DNA of 64,000 nucleotides from Propionibacterium sp. oral taxon 192 str. F0372 (GCF_000413315.1 NZ_KE340297.1:1200736-1264735); one strand, 5' to 3'. Shown: positions 43,509 to 52,653, counted from the stretch's first letter. A program made the numbers and translations. The notes: generated from the letters alone by a model not told the origin.

Positions 43509-44519
43509 ATGACTGCACGCAGAGCTCTTGAGGTGATCGACAGCACCCTCACCGCAGAAGCTCTCAACACCCCTAGGCGCGCTCAGGTTGAGGCTCCCGC
43601 GCCGCGGCGGGCCACATTTGAGCTTGACTACGAGACCACCTGCACCGCGCGGCGTCGCCTCGCCGAGGTGCCTACCGATGTCGAGACGATCGATTTCGAG
43701 CCCGCAGTCACCCCGGTCGCAGCCTCCGCGGCACCTGCCCGTGCCTTCCAGCTCCCCCCTGCGCAGACTGTCACCAAACGTCGTCCGCGTCGCAAATTCG
43801 CCCTCGGCGTCTCAATGGCCGCGATGATCGGCTCGGTGTCTGCTGGTGCCCTGATATCCCGTTCTGCTTCCTCTGACGTTTCTTCCCAGATGGTCCTTGA
43901 GGCCGAGCGTGATTCCAGCCAGATCTCCCGCTCCGCCGAGCGGGCCGCCTTGGCCGCCACTCTCGCAGCGTCTGGCGGGGCCGCCGCGCTGTCCGATACC
44001 GCGGCGGTCGGCAATCAGTCCTTCTCCGAAGCCGCAGGGATGCCCTCCCAGCAGCTTGCCATCGGCGAGGTTATCCCGGCGGCGAAGTCCTTCGATCCAT
44101 CGGCCAATATCGCTCCCGGTCAGCTGACCCCGCAGACCGTTGAGCAGGCCATGGCAACCGCTAAATCGATGGTCGGCGACCAGGGCTACGGGAACATGTG
44201 CCTCGCGCTGGTGTCGAAGTTCTACGGTTACTCGACCGCGGGCACCGTTGGTGCCCAGCAGGCCGCCGAGGCGATCAAGGCTGCTGGCCAGATGCACACC
44301 GACATGAAGGACATCCCGGTCGGTGCCCTCATCTGGTACGACGGTACCCCGATCGGCAATCCCTACGGACACGTCGCCATGTATGCGGGCGACGGCATGG
44401 TCTATTCCAACGGCGCGCCGACCGGTGTGGGCCTCATCCCTCTGGAGGAGCCTGCCACTGGCTGGAAAGAGCCCATCATGGGCTGGTCCGCAGTGTGGCT
44501 CCCCGCCGCCACCAAGTGA
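43509..44519 (+). CDS. Membrane-anchored NlpC/P60- or CHAP-like cell-wall hydrolase
   Basis: A 336-residue protein with a long Ala/Pro/Arg-rich cytoplasmic head (1-95), one membrane helix (about 97-115), an Ala/Ser-rich stalk and a C-terminal domain (about 215-336). This domain has the pattern of papain-like peptidoglycan hydrolases: Cys in GNMCLALVSKFYGY near 236, and His in YGHVAMYAGDGMVYSNG near 293. Such enzymes cut peptide stems of peptidoglycan. The signal-anchor rather than a cleaved signal is unusual for secreted hydrolases. The preceding leader contains a hairpin. Confidence 0.7.
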   Translation: MTARRALEVIDSTLTAEALNTPRRAQVEAPAPRRATFELDYETTCTARRRLAEVPTDVETIDFEPAVTPVAASAAPARAFQLPPAQTVTKRRPRRKFALGVSMAAMIGSVSAGALISRSASSDVSSQMVLEAERDSSQISRSAERAALAATLAASGGAAALSDTAAVGNQSFSEAAGMPSQQLAIGEVIPAAKSFDPSANIAPGQLTPQTVEQAMATAKSMVGDQGYGNMCLALVSKFYGYSTAGTVGAQQAAEAIKAAGQMHTDMKDIPVGALIWYDGTPIGNPYGHVAMYAGDGMVYSNGAPTGVGLIPLEEPATGWKEPIMGWSAVWLPAATK

Positions 44520-44575
44520 ACTGGCCGTTCGGCGGCTCGTTCGCTGAGGGTACCGATTGATCCGTATAGAGATCT

Positions 44576-45246
44576 TCAGCGGTACGGTGTGAGATCCCTT
44601 GATGCGACGAAGGCTTCTTCGTTCATACGCGTACACCACAGACGCTGGCGTTCGCAGCGCAGCTGGTAGATAAATGAATTAGGCCTAGGAGGCTGCCAGC
44701 ACATCGTCTCGATCTTGGCCTGTTGCAGATCAACCGCCTCGTCAAGAGCCGGTTCGAGGTCGCTATCATGTGAAGCCAGGATGACGACGCCGTCTGAACG
44801 CCGAGCCTCACGAACAACCGTCAGTGCACACAGCACGTCGACCCCTTTTTCGCGTTTCTCGATGATGCTAGGCCTTCCGTCCTCGTCGTAGAGGGGGTTG
44901 AGGCATCACGATTCAGGCGGTAGCGCAAGGGGCGCAGGCTGACCTTCACCCGGGAATCCCGCTGCCAGTGGTTCCGCTGCGCAAGGTTCCGGGCGTTGTC
45001 GGCAGGATCGTATTCGCTGGAAGGGAGCCCGCGGTAGACAAGAACACGTTCAATGACTGTTTTGCTATACCCCGGTTTCTGAGCATCGTTTCGTGTCTTG
45101 ATGAGCTGTTCTGCGAACTTGATCGGATCAATAAGCGTCTTGTGTAGTGGAGTCGGTCGCGCAAAGGTGTCGTGCCCCACCAGGTGGATGTTCTGGTAGT
45201 CGATGATGATCGTCGCACGCAACGGCGGCGGTGCCGAAACGGGCAT
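44576..45246 (-). pseudogene. NYN-domain (PIN-like) RNase gene with a one-base frameshift
   Basis: Two overlapping frames together make one NYN protein of about 222 residues. The upstream part (45246 to 44821) starts ATIIIDYQNIHLVG, the NYN/PIN catalytic Asp motif, and drifts into TPSTTRTEGL. The downstream part reads LYDEDGRPSIIEKREKGVDVLCALT, then VVILASHDSDLEPAL, which carries the second acidic cluster. The frames meet at a G5 run on the plus strand (44893-44897; C5 in the gene). One added C restores an unbroken reading frame through both acidic clusters. NYN proteins are metal-dependent ribonucleases. This may be a phase-variable switch, a pseudogene or a sequencing error. Confidence 0.75.
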
Positions 45247-45265
45247 TGTGCTCCTCAGTGAAAAA

Positions 45266-45292
45266 CCCCACCAATCCCGGAGGACGGTGGGG
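45266..45292 (-). terminator. Intrinsic-terminator-like hairpin in the NYN gene leader
   Basis: On the minus strand CCCCACC (45292-45286) pairs with GGTGGGG (45272-45266) and is followed by five Ts, a compact rho-independent terminator. It ends only about 15 bases before the NYN start codon and its gaggag site, so it would stop transcripts entering that gene. It is either an attenuator or the end of an upstream transcript. Confidence 0.6.
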
Positions 45293-45382
45293 AGCTATGA
45301 CTGTGATGCTACGCGCACGGTGAGGTTCACACAAGCCAGCGACAAGATTTATCAAAGTTCACCCAGACCCCGTCGTCGATGA

Positions 45383-45649
45383 TTGAGCTGCAGGAATGAT
45401 CAATATGTTGTTCGCGCCCACTACGCCGAGGTACTCGAATCCGTCATCGCCGACGGTGAAGATGTCGTGCCTCACCGGGTCCGGGCGGGGCTGTGGCGAC
45501 CGAGTGCCAGTCCTCAAGGAGACGGCTACTGGTTGCGGTGCATGACCGACGAGCACGACTCCGCATTGATGATGATGGTGTTCTCATCGCGCATTGCCAA
45601 CACCACTACGGTGAATGAGTCGCTCGATGGTTGTGTCATCTCCTGGTAA
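45383..45649 (+). CDS. Possible small hypothetical protein or remnant
   Basis: This frame, opening at TTG 45383, has GC-rich third codon positions and reads like protein (AHYAEVLESVIADGEDVVPHRVRAGLW). It lacks a good start codon and ribosome-binding site. The opposite strand also has a 65-residue frame over the first half. It is probably a decayed or mis-started gene. The rest of the 45247-45770 gap holds only the terminators listed. Confidence 0.3.
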   Translation: MSCRNDQYVVRAHYAEVLESVIADGEDVVPHRVRAGLWRPSASPQGDGYWLRCMTDEHDSALMMMVFSSRIANTTTVNESLDGCVISW

Positions 45650-45717
45650 CGATGTGACCATTCTGCGGTTGGTTGCAGGCTCTCATCAGTCACGTTGATC
45701 TTGATGGGCGATGAGAC

Positions 45718-45755
45718 AAAATGTCCTCGGACCCTTTTCGGTCCGAGGACATTTT
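45718..45755. terminator. Bidirectional terminator of tRNA-Ser
   Basis: A perfect 16-base inverted repeat (45718-45733 and 45740-45755) with a 6-base loop. It begins with A4 and ends with T4, so both strands read as a terminator. It lies 16 bp downstream of the tRNA-Ser gene on the minus strand. Confidence 0.85.
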
Positions 45756-45770
45756 ACCTCATTGAGGCGG

Positions 45771-45855
45771 CGGAGGATACGAGATTCGAACTCGTGAGGG
45801 CGTGAACCCAACCCGCTTTCCAAGCGAGCGCCATAGGCCTCTAGGCGAATCCTCC
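45771..45855 (-). tRNA. tRNA-Ser (anticodon GGA)
   Basis: The minus strand folds as a class II tRNA of about 85 nt. The acceptor stem is GGAGGAT (45855-45849) with ATCCTCC (45778-45772) and discriminator G, the anticodon loop cttGGAaag gives GGA, and there is a long variable arm and a TTCGAATC T-loop. It decodes UCC/UCU serine codons. CCA is not encoded. The perfect terminator follows. Confidence 0.95.
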
Positions 45856-46075
45856 GTAGATCAGCCTAGCGGGTCGATGGCCTCGGACGCCAACCGGTGA
45901 TGAGAGCAACACGAAGTCCCCGGTGTGGGCGAGGGGTGCCTTCCATGAGTTTCTCGCGGAACCGGTGGGGTAGGCACCAATGGTGGGACTGCGGCTCACA
46001 TGTGATTCTTGCCTCGCAAGGGCCGCGCCTCGCTTCTCTCCGTGAACGATGTGGGAGGCCGGGTAGGTTTGGAGT

Positions 46076-46927
46076 ATGCGACTGCCAGAGGAACTCGTCG
46101 CAGGGCTCGGCTCGATCCGCATCGTGCCGGTTCACGGCGGCGACACCGCACGTGCTTATCGGCTCGACACCTCTAACGGGCCGGTCTTCCTCAAGACCCA
46201 CCCACACCCGCAGCCACTGATGTTCGAACGGGAGGCGCGCGGTCTGCGGGCGTTGCGGCAAGCCGCACCCGCCAGCCTGCACATTCCCGAGGTATTGGCG
46301 GTCTCCCAACGTGGGATCCTCATGGAATGGATCGACGAGGGTCACCGCTGCCCTGGATCAGATGCCCGGCTGGGAGAAGGCCTGGCCGAACTGCACACCC
46401 GTCCAGCACAGGGTTTCGGTGGGCTCGACGGTGACAACATCGGTTTCCTGGGGTCCGTCGAGGTGAACATGGCCCCGGCCTCATCGTGGCCGGAATTCTT
46501 CTTGGAACGCCGCCTGCGTCCATTGATCAATCGCGCAGTCGCCGAGGCGGGGCTCCCGGTCGAAGCCCTGCGGCTGCTTGATGTCCTCGAACCCCGTCTG
46601 GGTGAATTGTGTGGCCCACCGGAACCACCGTCGCTGGTGCATGGCGACCTGTGGGCAGGGAACCGGCTGGTTGATGCGAGTGGCGAGAATTGGCTCGTCG
46701 ATCCGGTGGCGTACCACGCGCACCGCGAATCCGATCTAGCGATGATGCAGTTATTCGGCGGTTTCGGGGATGCGACATTCGCCGCCTATCAACAGGTTCA
46801 TCCGTTGGCCGACGGCTGGCAGCAGCGGGTGCCGTGGTACCAACTGGCACCGCTGCTGGTGCACGTCATCATTTTTGGCGGTGGCTATGTGGATGCCGTC
46901 ATGTCCAGGTTGCGGGCACTTGGCTGA
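46076..46927 (+). CDS. Fructosamine/ketosamine-3-kinase family protein
   Basis: A 283-residue kinase-fold protein. The ATP-binding Lys is in PVFLKTHPHP near residue 40, and the catalytic loop LVHGDLWAGN near 186-195 followed by WLVDPVAY is the signature of fructosamine-3-kinases and their ribulosamine/erythrulosamine kinase relatives. These phosphorylate sugar adducts on protein amines so that they break down (deglycation). The gene is alone, with a short hairpin (46929-46936 with 46951-46958) just after its stop. Confidence 0.85.
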   Translation: MRLPEELVAGLGSIRIVPVHGGDTARAYRLDTSNGPVFLKTHPHPQPLMFEREARGLRALRQAAPASLHIPEVLAVSQRGILMEWIDEGHRCPGSDARLGEGLAELHTRPAQGFGGLDGDNIGFLGSVEVNMAPASSWPEFFLERRLRPLINRAVAEAGLPVEALRLLDVLEPRLGELCGPPEPPSLVHGDLWAGNRLVDASGENWLVDPVAYHAHRESDLAMMQLFGGFGDATFAAYQQVHPLADGWQQRVPWYQLAPLLVHVIIFGGGYVDAVMSRLRALG

Positions 46928-47096
46928 GGAGTGATGATCGCGCCCATCGCCATCACTCAGATAAAACGGCTAGTGCATACCTTCTGGGCTAGTGGGCAAC
47001 ACCGTCTCTGTCTGCATGGATGGATCGGGATGTGACCGCCGATCCATTGGCGACCTGCGCAGATAGGATAGTTTCACCACAATTGGGAGGTGTCTC

Positions 47097-48038
47097 GTGT
47101 CCCAGGAAATCCATGGTGAGGGTCGATGGATCGTCGGAACCGATGGCTCATCGCAGTCCTCGCAGGCCATTCGCTGGGCGGCCAAACACGCTTCGGAGCG
47201 CGTCGGGGAGACCCGGCTGCTGATCCTCCACGCCATTGCGCCGCTCAATCTCCAGGCCCACATTGGCGGGACGTCGATGATGCTCGACGGCGGGCTGGAA
47301 TATATGCGGGTAGCCCGCGCTGAAGCCGAGCGATTCGTCGAACAGGCCGCCGATGCCATCCGCGCCGAATACCCAGATCTTGTCGTGGAGACCGCCGTCG
47401 TCGAGGGGCACCCGGCCCAGGTGCTCACAGAGGTCGCCGGGGTGGCTGATCAAATCGTCGTTGGTGCGCGTGGGAGAGGAACTCCTGCCCTGGCAAAGAT
47501 GCTCGGCGGGGTTGCCTCACACGTGGTGTCGAATGCCAAGGGAACTGTCGTCGTCATCCCTGATCAGGCCGAGGAACGTCCTGACGCCCCCGTCGTCGTG
47601 GGTGTCGATGATTCCCCCCAGGGCAGCCTCGCCATCTCCCGGGCCTTTCAGGCCGCATCTCTGCGACGAGTGCCGCTCATCGCGCTTGCCGCTTGGGATT
47701 TCAGTCCCTACGACGTCGCATCCAGTGAGGTGTGGCATCTTGACGCCGAGGAGATGGACCGCGCAATGGCCGTCGAGGCTGCCGAGCTCATTGCCGACGA
47801 ACGCAACGCTCATCCCGGGGTCCCGGTCACCGTCAAGGCGGTGCGGGGGCGTCCCGAGGCCGCTTTGGTGGAAGCCTCAAAACAGGCTTCGTTGCTGGTC
47901 GTCGGCTCGAAGGGAAGGGGAGGGTTCGCATCCTTGCTACTTGGTTCCACATCCCGCCATGTGCTGCGCGAGGCCTTCTGTCCGGTGGTCATCACCCGGG
48001 CCTCGGCAGGGTGGAAGGATCGCTCCGGTCGCGAGTGA
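47097..48038 (+). CDS. Tandem universal stress protein (UspA-type)
   Basis: A 313-residue protein of two Usp domains, about residues 8-150 and 160-308. Both keep the nucleotide-binding G-x2-G-x9-G(S/T) region: VVGARGRGTPALAKMLGGVASHV in the first and VVGSKGRGGFASLLLGSTSRHV in the second, so ATP binding is likely. Such tandem Usp proteins accumulate in stationary phase or low oxygen in actinobacteria. GTG 47097 is preceded by gggagg. Confidence 0.92.
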   Translation: MSQEIHGEGRWIVGTDGSSQSSQAIRWAAKHASERVGETRLLILHAIAPLNLQAHIGGTSMMLDGGLEYMRVARAEAERFVEQAADAIRAEYPDLVVETAVVEGHPAQVLTEVAGVADQIVVGARGRGTPALAKMLGGVASHVVSNAKGTVVVIPDQAEERPDAPVVVGVDDSPQGSLAISRAFQAASLRRVPLIALAAWDFSPYDVASSEVWHLDAEEMDRAMAVEAAELIADERNAHPGVPVTVKAVRGRPEAALVEASKQASLLVVGSKGRGGFASLLLGSTSRHVLREAFCPVVITRASAGWKDRSGRE

Positions 48039-48052
48039 TCCCCGGTCTGGTG

Positions 48053-48091
48053 CCAATACCTGAATCTCAGGGCCAATACTCGAACCTCAGG
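48053..48091. repeat. Imperfect 20-bp tandem repeat at a convergent gene end
   Basis: CCAATAC(CT/TC)GAA(T/C)CTCAGG occurs at 48053-48071 and 48073-48091 with three differences. It lies between the stress-protein stop and the end of the small minus-strand ORF. It is a local duplication and may simply reflect slippage. Confidence 0.6.
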
Positions 48092-48257
48092 AGTGTGTGG
48101 CTTCAAACCAGCCGATCATCAGTTCCCGGCTGTACCGGGCATCCTGCTCCCGGTCGGCCTCCTCGACGTCGTGAGTCTCCAGCTCCAAGATGTAGCTGCC
48201 AGTGCCCTTCATGAGCCGGTACTCACCGGCCACGTCGGGATATGGCCCAGAGATCAC
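48087..48257 (-). CDS. Small hypothetical protein behind hemL
   Basis: A 56-residue ORF from GTG 48257, four bases after the hemL stop. It reads as a soluble acidic peptide (SGPYPDVAGEYRLMKGTGSY and so on, ending IGWFEATHS) with a protein-like mix of residues and GC-rich third positions. The ribosome-binding site is weak, so translation would depend on coupling to hemL. No family recognised. It could also be a shifted C-terminal relic. Confidence 0.45.
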   Translation of the reverse strand: MISGPYPDVAGEYRLMKGTGSYILELETHDVEEADREQDARYSRELMIGWFEATHS

Positions 48258-48261
48258 GTCG

Positions 48262-49554
48262 TTAGCTTCGGGCCGCAGCAGCTGCCGCGATGGGCAGGGC
48301 GGTCTCCAGTACATCGAAGGCCTCCTCGTCCATGGCGTCGTTGACGAACCACGCCTCGAAACATGACGGGGCCATCCACACCCCTTCGTCGAGCAAGGTG
48401 TGGAAGAAACGGGAGAACCGGGCGGTGTCCTGGGTCTTCGCCGAGTCATAGTCTGTGACCGGCCGGTCGGTGAAGAACACCGAGAACAGGTTGCCCCAGG
48501 CATTCATCGTGTGCGGTACCCCGGCCTCGTCCAGCGCGCGGATGACCATCTGTTGCAGCCTCGACGACAACTCGTCGAGATGGGGGTGCACCCCGGTGGA
48601 AAGTTCTAGCGTTGCCAGTCCCGCCGCCGCGGCGACCGGGTTGCCGCTCAACGTGCCTGCCTGGTAGACCGGACCGGCCGGTGCTAGCTGGTCCATGATC
48701 TCGGCTCGCCCCGCCAGGGCAGACAGCGGGAAACCGCCGCCCACCACCTTGCCGAAGGTGAATAGATCGGGCGCCCAGCCCTCCTTTGGGCCGACCAGAC
48801 CCCAGTAACCGGCTGACGACAAGCGGAAACCAGTGAGCACCTCGTCGAGCACGAATAGTGCTCCGTTGTCATGACAGAGTTTGGCGCACCCGGCATTGAA
48901 TCCTTGTGGGGGGACGATCACGCCCATATTTGCCGGCACCGGTTCGGTGATCACTGCGGCGATCGCATCGCCCCGCTCGGCGAAAAGGGCATCCAGGAGA
49001 TCAAGACGCCCATAAGGCAGCACGACGGTGCCTGCGGCGGTGCCCCGGGTGACACCGGGTGAGTCAGGCAAACCGAGAGTCGCCACGCCGGACCCCGCGG
49101 AGGCCAGCAGCGAATCCGAGTGTCCGTGGTAGCACCCAGCGAATTTCACCACCACCTCGCGCCCGGTTACCCCGCGCGCCAGACGGATCGCGGTCATCAC
49201 CGCTTCGGTTCCTGAGGAAGTGAAGCGCACCCGCTCGACTGGATCGACCATGGAGATGATCCGTTCGGCCAGTTCCAGCTCCGGCACGCACGGGGCACCG
49301 AAAGAGGAAGACTTCGCGACGGTGGCATTGATCGCATCCACCACCTGCGGGTGGGTATGGCCCAGGATCATCGGCCCCCAGGAACCGACCAGGTCGACGT
49401 AGCGTCGCCCTTCGACGTCGGTGATCCAGGTGCCGTGAGCCTCGGCGGCGAACTGTGGGGTGCCTCCCACAGAGCCGAAGGCCCGGACTGGGGAGGATAC
49501 CCCGCCGGGCATGGCTGCGCGGGCCCTGGCGAACAATTCTTTGCTGGTGCTCAT
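48262..49554 (-). CDS. hemL: HemL: glutamate-1-semialdehyde 2,1-aminomutase
   Basis: A 430-residue PLP enzyme that isomerises glutamate-1-semialdehyde to 5-aminolevulinate. Family motifs are present: PGGVSSPVRAFG near residues 15-26, the FTSSGTEAVMTAIRLARG motif near 112-129, and the PLP Lys in LFTFGKVVGGGFP near 262-274. I chose ATG 49554 because gaggaag lies just upstream and it begins 20 bp after hemB; the longer frame to 49596 runs into hemB. With HemA it makes ALA by the C5 route. Confidence 0.95.
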   Translation of the reverse strand: MSTSKELFARARAAMPGGVSSPVRAFGSVGGTPQFAAEAHGTWITDVEGRRYVDLVGSWGPMILGHTHPQVVDAINATVAKSSSFGAPCVPELELAERIISMVDPVERVRFTSSGTEAVMTAIRLARGVTGREVVVKFAGCYHGHSDSLLASAGSGVATLGLPDSPGVTRGTAAGTVVLPYGRLDLLDALFAERGDAIAAVITEPVPANMGVIVPPQGFNAGCAKLCHDNGALFVLDEVLTGFRLSSAGYWGLVGPKEGWAPDLFTFGKVVGGGFPLSALAGRAEIMDQLAPAGPVYQAGTLSGNPVAAAAGLATLELSTGVHPHLDELSSRLQQMVIRALDEAGVPHTMNAWGNLFSVFFTDRPVTDYDSAKTQDTARFSRFFHTLLDEGVWMAPSCFEAWFVNDAMDEEAFDVLETALPIAAAAAARS

Positions 49555-49573
49555 GTCTTCCTCGATCATCTGG

Positions 49574-50590
49574 TCAGCGTGGGCAGTGCTTGTCATCGTG
49601 ACGGTTGGAGTGCCGGACGGGACGTTCGCTCAGCCATTTGGCCACCTCGACGGCCCAGTAGGTGACGATGATGGAGGCCCCGGCCCGGCGCACGCCGGTG
49701 AGTGCCTCCAAGATGGCGGCCCTGCGGCTGATCCACCCATTGGCGGCTGCGGCCTCGATCATCGAGTATTCGCCGGACACCACATAGGCGCTGACCGGGA
49801 CATCGGCCATGTCCGATACCTCGCGAACGATGTCCAGATAGGCGAGAGCGGGTTTGACCATGACAATGTCGGCCCCCTCCGCCAGATCAAGGCGGGTTTC
49901 GCGTAAGGCCTCGATGCGGTTGGGAGCATCCTGCTGATAGGTGCGACGGTCTCCGGCCAGGGAAGAATCGACGGCTTCGCGGAATGGACCGTAGAAGGCC
50001 GAAGCGTATTTGGCGGCATAGGCCAGCAGCATGGTGTCGGTGAGCCCAGCCTTGTCAAGAACGGCTCGACAAGCGGCGATCTGTCCGTCCATGGCCCCGG
50101 AGGTGCCGAGCATTGTCGCCCCGGCCCGGGCCAAGGTGAGAGCCATCTGCTGGTAACGGGCTAAGGTCGCGTCGTTGTCCACCCGGCCCGATTCGTCGAG
50201 TACCCCGCAGTGGCCGTGGTCAGTGAACTCGTCCAGGCACAGATCGGCGATGACCGGCAGATGTGTCACCTTCGTCAAGGCCCGTACCCCTCTGGCGAGA
50301 ATGCCCTCGGGATCGGATGCCCCGGATCCGATGGCGTCCTTGCGCTGTGGGATGCCGAACAACATGATGGCCCCGATACCAGCATCCTCCGCCTCGCGCG
50401 CAGCGATGATCAAGGATTCGAGGGAGTGCTGGCGTACCCCGGGCATTGAGGAGATCTCCCGGGGCTCGTCGAGGCCTTCGACCACGAACATCGGCAGCAC
50501 CAGATCGGCCGGGTGCAGGCGGGTCTCGGCGACGAGACGGCGCACCCCGGGTGTTTGGCGCATACGGCGCGGGCGGTGGGTGATGTTCAT
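49574..50590 (-). CDS. hemB: HemB: porphobilinogen synthase
   Basis: A 338-residue ALA dehydratase joining two ALA into porphobilinogen. The two Schiff-base Lys residues are in [11 protein letters not shown] near 195-205 and [11 protein letters not shown] near 249-259. The metal site reads [14 protein letters not shown] near 118-131: two Cys and an Asp replace the three-Cys zinc site of mammals, suggesting a mixed metal (Mg/other) enzyme. The usual PSxMMDG segment is changed to GTSGAMDG. It precedes hemL by 20 bp, and upstream lies the T7SS cassette instead of hemD. Confidence 0.94.
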   Translation of the reverse strand: MNITHRPRRMRQTPGVRRLVAETRLHPADLVLPMFVVEGLDEPREISSMPGVRQHSLESLIIAAREAEDAGIGAIMLFGIPQRKDAIGSGASDPEGILARGVRALTKVTHLPVIADLCLDEFTDHGHCGVLDESGRVDNDATLARYQQMALTLARAGATMLGTSGAMDGQIAACRAVLDKAGLTDTMLLAYAAKYASAFYGPFREAVDSSLAGDRRTYQQDAPNRIEALRETRLDLAEGADIVMVKPALAYLDIVREVSDMADVPVSAYVVSGEYSMIEAAAANGWISRRAAILEALTGVRRAGASIIVTYWAVEVAKWLSERPVRHSNRHDDKHCPR

Positions 50591-50764
50591 GAGCCCAACC
50601 CTAGTGCTCGGGTGGGGTGTCCGGCATCCGGGAGGCTGCTCGGGTCAAACCTGTGGATAACAACGGTTCTCCGAGCAGCGAGCCAGATCGGATGTGAAGG
50701 AGACAACCCAGGAAACAAGCTCATTGAGGAGTTCTTGATGCGTGGGCTGCTGTTCCGCGAGCGC

Positions 50765-50802
50765 GCATGGGGGACCAGTAGCGGCACTGGTTCCCCCCCA
50801 TG
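50765..50802 (-). terminator. Long hairpin ending the T7SS lipase cassette
   Basis: A 15-17-base stem (50765-50779 with 50786-50802, one 2-base bulge) with a 6-base loop lies 25 bp beyond the stop of the lipase gene. It has no T-run after it but is a strong structure, likely terminating or protecting the cassette mRNA before hemB. The rest of 50591-50826 shows nothing else I can support. Confidence 0.55.
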
Positions 50803-50826
50803 CAGCGATGAGAAGGCTCAGTGCTC

Positions 50827-52641
50827 CTACTTATTCCACTCCCCAGCACCTGGATGCTGGCTCCTGAGATCGCTGTTCCTATTGGGGTCCTGCATTGAAC
50901 CCACAACGTCGTTGATGCTGTGTCCCTTGCTAGGATCCCAGGAATCCGGGTCTTCAAGGGTGTAATGCGTACCCGGCGCATCATGAATAGACCCTGAAAC
51001 GCCAGGAAGTTTCTCCTGGGCGAGTGTCAACGGATCATCGGGTGTCGAGTAGGTTCTGATGCTGTTATTGGCATTGGCCTGCACTTCTTCGGGGGTCTGT
51101 CCGGTCATTGCAGCAATCTGGTCGTAGGTGGAATCGGAGACGCCAGCGGCGTTCATCGTCACCGCGCTTCCGCCGGTTGCCATTGCAGCCTCCGCAGCGA
51201 GACGGCCGCCCAAGGAGTATCCGGTATAGACCGTGTCGTCGCCATGACCGCTTTGCTCCAGGGCGGTGGCCAGCCCGATGGCATTGGCGGTCTGCGGAGA
51301 AACTGTCATGGACCCCACTCCGTCCTCGTAGACATCTGCATCGGCACCGCCTATGGCTGTTTGCCCGGGGCCGTCACCGGTTGCTCCCATGACAACACTC
51401 ACTTGAGGACGGTCAGCCGGAAGTGGATTGCCGTTCGAATCGACGAAATTCCCATCTTTGTCCTGTGCAACGTAGACTCCTGCGGCAAAGCCATTCTCAT
51501 CCTGGAGCATGTCTGGAGTGATTCCCAAGCTCTTGAGTATCTCTCTGTCATGCTCATTGTTCGGATCGAGTTGATGATAGACACAACCTTCGGGAGCGCC
51601 AGGAATGGGCACATCTCCGGTGTTCGGCGGATCGAAGTGCTGATTCAGCAAAGCCATGCCGTAGTCCTCGGCGTGGGGTTCGTTGCCCTTCATCTGGTCG
51701 GCGCGTGAACCCTCGGCGGCAGGAGCACCCATGGGACCAGGGTCCTTCTCCCCGCGGAGCACGCATCCGGCCCGGTGCAGTGTTTCTCCGGCGCCTCTCA
51801 CTTTGCCCATGGCTTGGGCGCCGGTCGACACCGTATCATTCATCAGGTCAACAAAATGTGTCAGGCAATCTGCAGCGAACTCGTAGGCCCACGCGATGGC
51901 TTGTGCTATAGCAGCTTTCTTCCCAGTTTCGAAACCCTCCTTAGCGCCCTCGACTGCCCCTTCAGCACCACCGGTGAATAGTCCCTTGGTGGCTCCCCAG
52001 ACTCCGCCAGATTCCCAGCCCTCTTTCATGCCCTCGAATGATCCAGTTGCGCCGCCTACAATTGTTCCTCCGACTGTGGATCCTCCGATCATTACGGTCC
52101 CGGACCCCAAGCCGAGCATGACTTGACTGGCAATATGCTGAATCATTTCGTGGATGCCGTCGCGCAGAACCTTCCGGAGCGCGCCGACATTGTCGGCCAC
52201 GACCATTTCCATCTTTCCGATGAGGTTTGGAAGTTTCGCGTATGCCTTGCACAGATTCTGGGTCGATTTGGCGATTTCCTTGAAGGCATCACTCGCTGGC
52301 CCGCTCCAGTTCTGTCCTGCGGCCTGAGTCGCGGCGTGGAAGGCAACAGCTTGAGCCATCCCTGCGTCCTGCCCGACCTTGCTGATCGCTTGGGCGCAAC
52401 TCTTGATCCCTTCAGGATCACCAGCAAGTTTATCCAGAAGATCCTGGAAATCTGGTAGAACCTCTACGAAGAAGGAAACCAGTTCGGTGATCAAGCCGCC
52501 TGGGACCCAATCTTGGGCATTGAGAATCAAGCCAAGCTGGTCGATCAGGCTCGTATCGGACTCCGGAACATCCTTATAGGTGTTGTAGCCCTCCTCCAGA
52601 ATGGAAGTGGCCTGATTGATCTGTTCGAGTGCTGCTACCAT
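50827..52641 (-). CDS. T7SS effector: WXG-type N-terminus fused to an alpha/beta-hydrolase lipase
   Basis: A 604-residue fusion. The first about 150 residues are helical with NWSGPASDAFKEIAKS near 111-126, the W-x-G turn of WXG100-type ESX substrates. A Gly-rich hydrophobic stretch (about 175-215) resembles membrane-inserting parts of such effectors. The C-terminal about 250 residues look like a lipase: nucleophile elbow GYSLGG with Ser near 475, an Asp in YSTPDDPLTL, and a His in GTHY or KGHSIND. A secreted phospholipase/esterase toxin is the best reading. It follows EspC-like and YbaB-like genes. No immunity gene is evident, and the next gene is hemB. ATG 52641 has agggag 7 bases upstream. 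Confidence 0.75.
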   Translation of the reverse strand: MVAALEQINQATSILEEGYNTYKDVPESDTSLIDQLGLILNAQDWVPGGLITELVSFFVEVLPDFQDLLDKLAGDPEGIKSCAQAISKVGQDAGMAQAVAFHAATQAAGQNWSGPASDAFKEIAKSTQNLCKAYAKLPNLIGKMEMVVADNVGALRKVLRDGIHEMIQHIASQVMLGLGSGTVMIGGSTVGGTIVGGATGSFEGMKEGWESGGVWGATKGLFTGGAEGAVEGAKEGFETGKKAAIAQAIAWAYEFAADCLTHFVDLMNDTVSTGAQAMGKVRGAGETLHRAGCVLRGEKDPGPMGAPAAEGSRADQMKGNEPHAEDYGMALLNQHFDPPNTGDVPIPGAPEGCVYHQLDPNNEHDREILKSLGITPDMLQDENGFAAGVYVAQDKDGNFVDSNGNPLPADRPQVSVVMGATGDGPGQTAIGGADADVYEDGVGSMTVSPQTANAIGLATALEQSGHGDDTVYTGYSLGGRLAAEAAMATGGSAVTMNAAGVSDSTYDQIAAMTGQTPEEVQANANNSIRTYSTPDDPLTLAQEKLPGVSGSIHDAPGTHYTLEDPDSWDPSKGHSINDVVGSMQDPNRNSDLRSQHPGAGEWNK

Positions 52642-52653
52642 GACCACTCCCTA

